A stretch of 64,000 nucleotides of DNA. It comes from SAR324 cluster bacterium. GTDB lineage: Bacteria > SAR324 > NAC60-12. The position numbers and the translations under genes were made by a program. The first letter of the stretch is position 1; each line of letters starts with the position of its first letter. Positions 8,146 through 16,375 of the stretch are shown here, in pieces. The notes under the pieces are model-generated. The model was not told the DNA's origin. It was given only the letters and a program-made list of their open reading frames with translations, and ran no database searches. Location of the stretch: positions 215,436 through 279,435 of the forward strand of contig JADGAT010000001.1 of assembly GCA_015231885.1 (NCBI GenBank). Direction: 5' to 3'.

Positions 8146-8587
8146 AAATCCAGTTATTTACTGATTGAGAATGTCTTCCGTTTGTGCTATTGAATAAAGC
8201 ATCAAAATACTCTTTTACTCAATCACCTTCATTAATCGAGAAATAGCTATGTTGCCTGAAGCCGTTTTCTATTTATTTATTTTCCCATGGATCTTAGTGA
8301 TTGCCTCTGTTCCTGGTATCGTAATGACTTATTTATTTATCGGGATTGGAGCACAATTACTGAATTTCTTGCCTGAAAAGCAGCCTAAGATAACAGAATC
8401 GTCATAACTCATCATCAATCCATCAACAAACTTCTTTTTGCCCTCCACCTTGTGCAAAAATCATCGTTCTGATTACAACAATGTGCTGTAACGAGGGCAA
8501 CATGCTTGATACTCTTCTGTCACACAGCATTTCTATAGTCTTTGATATTATACACCATTTATTATTTCACTCCACTTTTCTTATTCG
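8146..8587. other. Intergenic region between comF-like gene and thiI
   Basis: Apart from the possible small membrane protein at 8249-8407, I see no gene, clear promoter, riboswitch or repeat in this stretch. Confidence 0.5.
8249..8407 (+). CDS. Small hydrophobic protein (52 residues), uncertain
   Basis: An open frame of 52 codons beginning MLPEAVFYLFIF and continuing with about 35 mostly hydrophobic residues, then a charged tail KQPKITESS. It would form one or two membrane helices. The ribosome site is weak (GAGAAATAGCT before ATG) and I know no family. Composition favours a real small membrane protein over chance, but not by much. Confidence 0.4.
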   Translation: MLPEAVFYLFIFPWILVIASVPGIVMTYLFIGIGAQLLNFLPEKQPKITESS

Positions 8588-9790
8588 ATGAATACGATTA
8601 TTGTACGTTATGGCGAAATTGGCTTGAAAGGAAAAAACCGTCAATTGTTTGAAAAACGCCTGGTGGACAACATCCGTATTCATCTGAAACCATATGGACA
8701 AAATAAAGTCAGAAAATGCTGGGGTCGTTTGGAAATCGAGACAAATTATGATCTTGATGTCATCAAAAATGTATTGCGTACCATACCTGGCATTGCCAAT
8801 TTCAGCCCTGCCGCCCATGCGGACCTTCGCTTAGAAAGCATGGAAGACGCTGCTAAAAAAGTTATTGAACAAGAACTGGAACAATACTCGGCATTGCCAA
8901 TCACATTCCGAGTGACTGCAAAACGAGCAAATAAACAATTTCCCATTTTTTCTACTGAAATCGAGGCCCAATTAGGCGAAGCCCTTTTAAGTACTTTCCC
9001 TCAGCTCAAAGTAAGGCTTCTGCATCCGATGCTCGAAGTTGGCGTGGAAGTTCGTGAGAAGGACTGCATTGTTTATACTGAAAAAATTCCAGGGATGGGA
9101 GGATTACCGGTTCATTCTCGTGAACGAGTTGTTTCCTTAATCAGCGGAGGCATTGATAGCCCTGTTGCCAGCTGGATGATGATGAAGCGGGGATGCCTTG
9201 TTATTTATCTCTATTTTCACAGTTTTCCTTTTGTTGGAGAACAGACCAAAGAAAAAGTTTTTGATCTAATAAAAATTCTTCGTATTTATCAGCCTTACAG
9301 CCGCTTGTATATAGCGCCTTTTGCAGAAATTCAAAAGGCCATCAAAGCACAAACTCCTGAAAAATTTAGAACCATCCTGTACCGTCGTTTCATGAACCAG
9401 ATTGCTAATCGCATTGTAAAAAAAGAACGTGCTCAAGCAATTGTGACAGGAGATTCATTAGCACAAGTGGCCAGTCAAACGTTGAATAACCTGATCAGCA
9501 TAACAGAAAATGCGGCCTACCCTGTCTTGCGCCCCTTAATTGGCATGGACAAACAAGAGATCACCGCTCTTTCCAAGTCCATCGGTACATATACTACCAG
9601 CATTCAAGATTTCCCTGATTGCTGCACTGTGTTTCAACCGAGCAAACCCGCAACCAAGTCATTCCTGCCTGAAGTACAAAAAGTCGAAAATTCTATAGAA
9701 AGCCTCGAACAGTTGGTTGATCAAGCAGTAGAGGGTTGTGAAATTTACAACTATGCTTGCCACGACAATCAGGCTATAGTGGAGCAATAG
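8588..9790 (+). CDS. thiI: tRNA 4-thiouridine synthetase ThiI
   Basis: A 400-residue protein with an N-terminal ferredoxin-like/THUMP region (YGEIGLKGKNRQLFEKRL near the start; THUMP up to about residue 165) and a PP-loop ATP pyrophosphatase domain with SGGIDS at about residues 185-190. The conserved DFPDCCTVFQP follows. ThiI adenylates U8 of tRNA and inserts sulfur from a persulfide donor; it also supports thiazole synthesis in many bacteria. It lacks the C-terminal rhodanese domain of the enterobacterial form, as in Bacillus. It is 24 bases upstream of larE, also a PP-loop sulfur enzyme. Confidence 0.95.
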   Translation: MNTIIVRYGEIGLKGKNRQLFEKRLVDNIRIHLKPYGQNKVRKCWGRLEIETNYDLDVIKNVLRTIPGIANFSPAAHADLRLESMEDAAKKVIEQELEQYSALPITFRVTAKRANKQFPIFSTEIEAQLGEALLSTFPQLKVRLLHPMLEVGVEVREKDCIVYTEKIPGMGGLPVHSRERVVSLISGGIDSPVASWMMMKRGCLVIYLYFHSFPFVGEQTKEKVFDLIKILRIYQPYSRLYIAPFAEIQKAIKAQTPEKFRTILYRRFMNQIANRIVKKERAQAIVTGDSLAQVASQTLNNLISITENAAYPVLRPLIGMDKQEITALSKSIGTYTTSIQDFPDCCTVFQPSKPATKSFLPEVQKVENSIESLEQLVDQAVEGCEIYNYACHDNQAIVEQ

Positions 9791-9814
9791 TTTTCAGATA
9801 CAGAACAGGATTCC

Positions 9815-10660
9815 ATGAGTACTATTGCAACAATTTCAGAATTAACCCCTGATTTAGCCGAACAATACAATGCTCTGCAACAATATTTCCACAAATTAGA
9901 AAGTGCGGTTGTTGCGTTTTCAGGTGGAATTGATAGTTCACTGGTTGCCTATGTTGCTGCGCAAGTTTTAGGGGATCGAGTGCTTGCGGTCACCTCAGCC
10001 TCAGAAAGTCTGAAACGTGAAGATTTACACCTCACACAAGAACTGGCTCAGCAATGGAATTTATCCCACCAAATTATTCATACTCAAGAAATAGACAACC
10101 CCAACTATCAGGCAAATCCCATTAACCGGTGTTATTATTGCAAAACAACGCTGTATCAAGCATTGGAGAAACTTGCCAAAGAACGGGGCTATCGCCATAT
10201 CATGAATGGTACCAACTTGGATGATTTAACGGATTATCGCCCTGGACTGGTTGCGGCAAAAGAGTATGGGATCCTTGCTCCGCTAGCAGATTGTCAATTT
10301 AATAAAGCCCAAATACGACGATTAGCCACTTACCTGGGATTGAAAAATTCAAGAAAACCACAGGCTGCCTGTTTAGCCAGCCGCATTCCTTATGGAACTC
10401 AGGTATCTAAAAACACATTAGCACAAATTGAATACGCAGAAAGTGTATTACTGAACCTTGGATTTACTCAATGCCGCGTCAGGCATCATCAAACGATTGC
10501 TCGTATCGAAATTCCAATTGACGAATTTGAAAAAGCGCTTCAGCATCGTCAACAAATTGAGAGTCAACTCAAATCATGCGGTTATCAGTTTGTTACTCTG
10601 GACTTGAGCGGATTTCATTCCGGTTCCTTGAACACAATGGCAAATATTCCTGAAAAATAA
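9815..10660 (+). CDS. larE: ATP-dependent sulfur transferase LarE
   Basis: A 281-residue PP-loop protein of the LarE family: SGGIDSS at residues 36-42, NRCYYCK at 104-110 and KPQAACLASRIPYG at about 181-194. LarE delivers sulfur to make the nickel-pincer nucleotide of lactate racemase-type enzymes. Three cysteines (106, 109, 186) stand where cluster-containing LarE proteins have their 4Fe-4S ligands, suggesting the catalytic rather than self-sacrificing type (inference). LarB, LarC and a LarA homologue are not in the window. It forms a likely two-gene operon with thiI. Confidence 0.9.
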   Translation: MSTIATISELTPDLAEQYNALQQYFHKLESAVVAFSGGIDSSLVAYVAAQVLGDRVLAVTSASESLKREDLHLTQELAQQWNLSHQIIHTQEIDNPNYQANPINRCYYCKTTLYQALEKLAKERGYRHIMNGTNLDDLTDYRPGLVAAKEYGILAPLADCQFNKAQIRRLATYLGLKNSRKPQAACLASRIPYGTQVSKNTLAQIEYAESVLLNLGFTQCRVRHHQTIARIEIPIDEFEKALQHRQQIESQLKSCGYQFVTLDLSGFHSGSLNTMANIPEK

Positions 10661-10797
10661 GGTTGATTTGATAAAATGAGGAATATAATTTGCTTTTGGA
10701 ATGAAAAACACTTTACATTCAGCGATCATTTGTATTATTTCTCAGTATCATCATTTATAACATCTCCAAACAGTCTTTTTACCAGTGGAATAATCTT

Positions 10798-13005
10798 ATG
10801 TCCGGAAAGGGATCTGCACTTCTCCTCAAACTGACAAACCATCAATTTGCACAGATAGCAATTGGGCCTATGATGCAAATTCTGACCAAGATGGTTGGGC
10901 CCACGTGGAAGCTTCTGCAAATTAATATAGATCGTTATCTACAGGTCCCCATTGTGGCATCTGCCATGCCTGGTGATAAATATTCAGTCGCAGGCTGGCA
11001 AAGAATCAGTGAAATTTTTCCAACCTTCGCTTTAGTTGCCGCCGCACAGTTAAAAAGTCAGTCAAATTACGTAGATATTGGCCAGCAGCTTCTTATTGGT
11101 GCCATTGGCAGCGTAGCCACACAATACCCAAAACAGCAAATACACACTGAGCTTTTTTTAAAAAATGTCAACCCTGAAATCGACTTGACCCAAGAGCAGT
11201 CTGGCAGTGCTGATGAAAAGACCTATCTTCCCAGGCTGGTACTTGGAGATTTATTGTTGATTACGGCTCGATTGAATTTAAAAACAAGTACGGACCGTAA
11301 CGAAATTATAGAACACTATTATTGCATGCAGGGAATTTCCCAATTGTTCCTGCGCTACTATTTTGATTTACTCGTGGAGGCGCGGGAAGATAAAGTTTCT
11401 CAGCATATTGATAATATATTTTTCAACTTTTTTGCCAACTTCCATCTCAAAGAGCAGCAATACTGGAAAGGTTACGCAAATTCAGACAGACTGAAAGCGC
11501 AGCTGATGGATATCGTTGAAAAGAATCTTCCTGCAACACGACATCCTGTATTGCGTAATCATTGTTTTGAGCAGCTACAGAGTCTCCATCCAATCATTCA
11601 CAATGGAGGGTCTCGTAAGATGAGAGCCAGCACCAAAAATTTATTGGAAAAACAATTATTTGACTTCCAGCAATTTTCTCTGACTCAGATCGCATTATGG
11701 CTGCGTGCTGTAGGGCTCCTCAAAGATTCTGCGTACTTACGTTACCTGGTAGTGCAGCTGGCCAAATCAGCTCCTAAAAAATTAATAGCTTTGATGGAAT
11801 TTTATCAGTCCACACCGGATGCTAACTTTGCTTCTGAGGCACTGATGGAAGTCATCACCCCAATTGCCCATCAGATTGCTCCTCCCAAACCAACAGGGCC
11901 TCCAAAAACCCAAATTGTTGGAGATGAGACTACAGTACGGCTCAAAAAAGCAAAAGAAAAGCTGGCCAACCGAAAACCTGGTACCGCGTATACCAGTGAC
12001 CAGATGGGAGATTATTTTAAAAAATACCTGGAAAAACTCTATGCCAGCGTCAAAAAAGAAGGTGCAATGACTCAAGATGACATTGCTGCTCACCTGGCTC
12101 GCTTCCAGCAAAAATTTGTAGAAATCGCACAAAAAGAAATTATCACGCAAAAAGAGAAAGAAGAATTCGAAGAATCAATCGATGATACCTTTCAAACCCT
12201 GACAACCAGCCTACCGAAAGAAGATGCGGGCGAATATCAGGAAGCCATCCAAGAAGAAATGCATGATTTGGAAAATGTGACCATAGAAGAAAGAGCCCAA
12301 AAAGTAGAAACCATTGGTCAAGTCGTGGCAGCGGCGGCAGAAATGTCCGACCGAGTGCAGGAAGCCGATGAATCAAATGAACTCTACCAGCAGGCTCTTG
12401 CCCTGGAAATCCAAATTGGTGAGAATCCCAAGCATGTCACGTCCATAGAAAACTTTCTTGCCCAACCCATTGTACTAGAAGAAAAAAATAAATTTTTGCT
12501 CCATTATGTTCCTGACCACCTATCCATCGAGATGCACAAAGTGGTTGAAGAAGTTCAATTTCGCTGCGGACGAAGTTCGGGGAACCCAATCACCATTTTC
12601 AAAGGAAATACTCTCCTAGAAAAAACTCTGATCCGACAACTCTTTCCTCAGCATCCTTTCAAAGAGATTCTGCAAAAAGAAATCGTTCCTATCCTTCCGG
12701 AAGTTGGCAAACCAAGAATTACCGTACGTGATTTTTTCACCTTTCCTTTTGCACAAAAGAAAAAAGGGCCTCCTGAAGAGGAATGGTTCAGTCAACATTA
12801 CTTTTATTTAGAGATGGCTCGCAATGAAGGGGAACTGAGTGAGGAAGACCACCAGATGCTTGTCGAAAATGAGGAAAATTTTTCAAAACTTAAATATAAA
12901 AAATTTTTCAATATTGTCCGCAAAAAAAAGTTCGAAGATACCACCTTCATGGCTGTTTACAGCCTCTGGAAAACCAATGGTATTGATAAATTCAGGATTG
13001 AATGA
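10798..13005 (+). CDS. Large soluble protein of unknown function (735 residues)
   Basis: I do not recognise a domain. The protein has no signal peptide and is predicted largely helical. The first 350 residues are mixed; a Pro-rich linker PPKPTGPPK follows at about residue 361, then a Glu/Lys/Gln-rich region to about 540, probably coiled coil, and a more globular C-terminal part with several FFTFPF- and KKKF-like patches. The start ATG at 10798 has GTGGA about ten bases upstream. It has no close operon partner. Two more unknown large proteins lie within 10 kb (14012-15226 and 16372-18915), which may be a shared theme, but I see no sequence similarity between them. Confidence 0.8.
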   Translation: MSGKGSALLLKLTNHQFAQIAIGPMMQILTKMVGPTWKLLQINIDRYLQVPIVASAMPGDKYSVAGWQRISEIFPTFALVAAAQLKSQSNYVDIGQQLLIGAIGSVATQYPKQQIHTELFLKNVNPEIDLTQEQSGSADEKTYLPRLVLGDLLLITARLNLKTSTDRNEIIEHYYCMQGISQLFLRYYFDLLVEAREDKVSQHIDNIFFNFFANFHLKEQQYWKGYANSDRLKAQLMDIVEKNLPATRHPVLRNHCFEQLQSLHPIIHNGGSRKMRASTKNLLEKQLFDFQQFSLTQIALWLRAVGLLKDSAYLRYLVVQLAKSAPKKLIALMEFYQSTPDANFASEALMEVITPIAHQIAPPKPTGPPKTQIVGDETTVRLKKAKEKLANRKPGTAYTSDQMGDYFKKYLEKLYASVKKEGAMTQDDIAAHLARFQQKFVEIAQKEIITQKEKEEFEESIDDTFQTLTTSLPKEDAGEYQEAIQEEMHDLENVTIEERAQKVETIGQVVAAAAEMSDRVQEADESNELYQQALALEIQIGENPKHVTSIENFLAQPIVLEEKNKFLLHYVPDHLSIEMHKVVEEVQFRCGRSSGNPITIFKGNTLLEKTLIRQLFPQHPFKEILQKEIVPILPEVGKPRITVRDFFTFPFAQKKKGPPEEEWFSQHYFYLEMARNEGELSEEDHQMLVENEENFSKLKYKKFFNIVRKKKFEDTTFMAVYSLWKTNGIDKFRIE

Positions 13006-13099
13006 ACACCCATGCGGAATGCTTTATCGCCTGAGTCAATCTCTGAAAGTACGCTCCCTTTATAAAATTCGCAACGCACCAATGAAGCAATAAGGAATG

Positions 13100-13690
13100 C
13101 TAAAAGAAGACACCAGCATTAAATTTTATTTTTCCTGCCTCAGTCAGTATACCTGAATGGTCCATGTCTAATGTATCCGTTGGAAGCTGAGCCTGACTGT
13201 ATTCCAGTTTTATCGCTAAATCTTTTCTAAAATTTAAAAAATCAATTCCAATGGCCCACACATCACCCCCGTTAGAGCTAACTTCCTCAAACTGATCTCC
13301 TTGCTGAGTGGAATGATTATTAAATGGAATAACGGAACTACCAGAATTTCTTATATTAGAGCCTCCATAGATTGCATAATTTTCTAAATCAAATCTGATC
13401 CTCCAATCAGTAAGCAACAATTGATCTATCAATAATTCTTCAAAATCTTTATTTTTTTCTTTGGCTTTTGCCCCAAAATTGAAAGCAAAAGTACTTGGAG
13501 CAGAAAGTCCAAAAGCCCAACCTTCAAAATTATATCCGACACCCGGTCGTGTAAAAAACATTGATCTGGAAGCAGGCTCTTCAGTTTCACCAACATTCGA
13601 GCCAATCCCCAAATACCATCCAGATGCAGCTTTTGCCTGGATAGGAATCATTAAGAATAGACACAACAATAAAGGATAAAAACGTTTCAT
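13100..13690 (-). CDS. Exported outer-membrane-barrel-like protein
   Basis: A 196-residue protein with a classical signal peptide (MKRFYPLLLCLFLMIPIQAKA) followed by SGWYLGIGSNVG, the usual first strand of small outer-membrane beta-barrel proteins. Alternating aromatic/glycine strands continue and the last residues, KIKFNAGVFF, end in Phe as in outer-membrane barrels recognised by BamA. The ligand or function cannot be told. It is convergent with the 735-residue gene and divergent from the next. Confidence 0.75.
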   Translation of the reverse strand: MKRFYPLLLCLFLMIPIQAKAASGWYLGIGSNVGETEEPASRSMFFTRPGVGYNFEGWAFGLSAPSTFAFNFGAKAKEKNKDFEELLIDQLLLTDWRIRFDLENYAIYGGSNIRNSGSSVIPFNNHSTQQGDQFEEVSSNGGDVWAIGIDFLNFRKDLAIKLEYSQAQLPTDTLDMDHSGILTEAGKIKFNAGVFF

Positions 13691-14011
13691 TCAGTGACCA
13701 TACGGGTTAAATTAAAGTCTAATTTTTCATTATAGCTTAAAAAACTGTGACTTCATAAAGAACTATTATTTAAAAATCCAGTCGCTTTAGAGACTCACTC
13801 TAACTTCAACTGGTTCAAAACAGATACTGAATTATCTCAATTTACCACAATTAGAATTACTGATTCAACCATTACATTCTTTGACAGAAATCAAATCCTC
13901 TGTTATTATGCCTCCTATCAAAAGAGAGGACATGATGACTATTTTGATGAGAGATTTTTTGGTACCCAAAGTCAGGAAAGACTGCCAACACACCTTAGCT
14001 AAGGAAACGAC
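13691..14011. other. Divergent intergenic region with promoter of the 404-residue gene
   Basis: Holds a strong sigma-70 promoter at 13881-13909 and, after it, a 96-base leader. The leader contains ATGATG at 13932 with GAGAGG just before it, opening a frame that overlaps the next gene and ends at 14117. Nothing else was recognised. Confidence 0.5.
13881..13909 (+). promoter_or_regulatory. Strong candidate sigma-70 promoter
   Basis: TTGACA (13881-13886), a 17-base spacer and TATTAT (13904-13909), near-perfect matches to the consensus, about 100 bases before the ATG at 14012. Confidence 0.75.
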
Positions 14012-15226
14012 ATGGATGTCGAACCCCTTCCTTCTCCCTCTACAAGACTTCAAATTGAAAATGCCAGGCAGCTCGACCATTATCTCGCGGAGCTTGCTCT
14101 CCCTCCCTCTTTATTAAAAAGCCTGACATGGCTTTATCAAAAAGAGCGCTCCCCCAAAAGTCCTATAAAAACCCAGAAATTTTGGGAGATCTACTCCAAT
14201 CCTCGTTTTCACATGTTTCCGGCATTGATAAAAGACAATCTCCATCACGAACTGGAAAGCGTTGCCAAAGGTTTTTACAATGCAATCCAATTACTCCAAA
14301 AAACAAACAGTCTCCATTTTGATGAGGATCGCCTTCACATGGTTGATGTCATTGCAGCAACGATCACAGTGAGATCAACCCATTCAGACAACAAAGCCGC
14401 AAGATTCATCGGCAGCTGTATGCGCGGCAATCAAAAAAAACTAAGCGAAATTGCGAAAGATACTGATTTCAAAAAACATTTTACAATGGCAATGGAAGCT
14501 GCTTGCAAGCAACCTTTATCCCACGATACTGAAGACATAGTGGAGAAGTATTTATCCTTGTCCAATCTGTTGCGTGACGATCAAAAATCTCTTCTTGAAA
14601 CTACTTTTTCTGAGTTCAAAAATTCTTCTGCTCTTTATTCTAAATATTTGGGATGCACCAAGGAATTGTATCAAAAAGCACTATTAGGTGTAGAAACATT
14701 CAGAAACTTTTTAACCCAGCCCAAGTCTTCTTTTAAATTACCAGCAAATCAAACCATGAAGGAAGCTGATCCGCCCTCAACGAGTGATACAATTCCTAAG
14801 CTTCAATCAACAATACCCAAAGCACAACACCACGCCCCCTTTCACAAAGTAGCAGAAAAAATAACAAGAAATACCCCCGGAGGCCGCGTTATCCTCGGAG
14901 ATGCGATCTACAAAGTAGGAAATGGTTACGTCTATCTTCCCAACACAAATCAGCTGGTCAAACTCAATCCTGAGTTTCTTTACCTCAAGTCACATACTTG
15001 TGGAAAATTTCACTATTTCGATTACAGCTTTGAATTCAATCGCCACAGCATGCCAACTGATTTACCAATTGAGCTGCACAACCCTTACAGACTCGAATCA
15101 TATAGTTATGTTATTGTGGACAATGCCATTCGAATGCTGGGAAGGGGATATTATTTCTGTAATGGTAAGCTGCTCTCTCTGGTTGAAGAAGGCATCACCG
15201 GAATATATGTGAGTACACGAACATAG
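14012..15226 (+). CDS. Protein of unknown function (404 residues)
   Basis: No family recognised. No signal peptide or membrane segment. Residues 1-245 look helical and polar; a low-complexity Ser/Pro/Thr/Gln linker follows (about 246-280), and a C-terminal domain of about 110 residues rich in Tyr, Phe and Gly, with repeated short Tyr-containing segments that suggest beta structure. The start is supported by AAGGAA six bases before ATG and by the strong promoter upstream. Transcribed alone; rlmN follows 111 bases later. Confidence 0.8.
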   Translation: MDVEPLPSPSTRLQIENARQLDHYLAELALPPSLLKSLTWLYQKERSPKSPIKTQKFWEIYSNPRFHMFPALIKDNLHHELESVAKGFYNAIQLLQKTNSLHFDEDRLHMVDVIAATITVRSTHSDNKAARFIGSCMRGNQKKLSEIAKDTDFKKHFTMAMEAACKQPLSHDTEDIVEKYLSLSNLLRDDQKSLLETTFSEFKNSSALYSKYLGCTKELYQKALLGVETFRNFLTQPKSSFKLPANQTMKEADPPSTSDTIPKLQSTIPKAQHHAPFHKVAEKITRNTPGGRVILGDAIYKVGNGYVYLPNTNQLVKLNPEFLYLKSHTCGKFHYFDYSFEFNRHSMPTDLPIELHNPYRLESYSYVIVDNAIRMLGRGYYFCNGKLLSLVEEGITGIYVSTRT

Positions 15227-15337
15227 CCTCATCGGATTTATCACCCAATCCTGACTGTAAATTTCCCAAAGTTCACAGAATGTGGTATCTTCCTTTTGTG
15301 TTCACCATTACTGAGCAAAACAAACAAGCAGTGACTC

Positions 15338-16375
15338 ATGGAAGAAACTCGAAAAAATATTAAAGATTTTACTCTTGAAGCATTGACCGCATGGTTTGTT
15401 AAGCAAAACGAAAAACCATTTAGGGCAAAGCAAATATTCAACTGGCTCTATCAAAAAAAAGTAGACGATTTTAGCGAAATGTTGAATATGTCCAAAATGC
15501 TGAGAGATAAACTGAGCAAGCATTTTTTTATCAGCAGCTTGCAACGATATCAGCAAATTCATGCAAAAGATGGAACCATCAAATATGTATTTGAACTAAA
15601 GGATAAGCAGCGGATTGAAGCAGTCCTCATGGCCCATAGAGACCATTACACGGTCTGTGTTTCCTCACAAGTCGGCTGTGCCATGGGGTGTGACTTTTGT
15701 ATGACCGCCCAAATGGGATTGGTCCGCAATTTGACTCCAGGAGAAATCATTGACCAGATTCTGGAAATTTGGAAGGATGTACCAGAAAACGAAGGAATAC
15801 GGAATGTTGTGTTCATGGGGATGGGAGAGCCCTTTCACAACTATCAAAATCTTATAAATACCTTAAAAATCATGCTTGCCGATGTGGGATTCAACTTTTC
15901 ATCCAGAAGAATTACGGTCTCCACTTCAGGCCTGGTTCCCCAAATCGTTCAATTTGGACAAGAAGATGTCAGAGCCAATCTGGCCATTTCTCTAAATGGG
16001 GTGAACGATACAATACGGACTCAATTGATGCCCATCAACAAAACATATAATTTACAGAAATTGATCGCCAGTTGTCAGAATTACCCTCTTGAATCAAGAA
16101 AACGGATCACATTTGAATACATCCTCATAAAAGAATTGACAGATGCCCTTGAGGATGCAAAACAGCTGATAAAAATCTTACATGGGCTGAAATTCAAAAT
16201 CAATCTCATCCCCTACAATGAATCTCCTGGGAGCAAATACAAAAGCCCCTCTTCTGATCAAATTCAAATATTCCAACGCTACCTGCTCGATCATGGAGCT
16301 ACAGCAACCTTGCGAATTTCGCGAGGAAAAGACATCCAAGGGGCATGTGGACAACTGATACAAAGTTTTGATTAA
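15338..16375 (+). CDS. rlmN: Dual-specificity RNA methyltransferase RlmN
   Basis: A 345-residue radical-SAM enzyme with the CxxxCxxC cluster motif at Cys114, Cys118 and Cys121, MGMGEPFHNYQNL after it and the C-terminal GACGQL whose Cys337 matches the methyl-carrying cysteine of the family. It methylates C2 of A2503 in 23S rRNA and A37 of some tRNAs. Its stop codon overlaps the stop of the convergent 847-residue gene. Confidence 0.96.
   Translation: MEETRKNIKDFTLEALTAWFVKQNEKPFRAKQIFNWLYQKKVDDFSEMLNMSKMLRDKLSKHFFISSLQRYQQIHAKDGTIKYVFELKDKQRIEAVLMAHRDHYTVCVSSQVGCAMGCDFCMTAQMGLVRNLTPGEIIDQILEIWKDVPENEGIRNVVFMGMGEPFHNYQNLINTLKIMLADVGFNFSSRRITVSTSGLVPQIVQFGQEDVRANLAISLNGVNDTIRTQLMPINKTYNLQKLIASCQNYPLESRKRITFEYILIKELTDALEDAKQLIKILHGLKFKINLIPYNESPGSKYKSPSSDQIQIFQRYLLDHGATATLRISRGKDIQGACGQLIQSFD

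Noticed and set aside
13865..14080. Minus-strand frame of 71 codons
   Set aside because: Overlaps a strong plus-strand promoter and the start of the 404-residue gene; no ribosome site.
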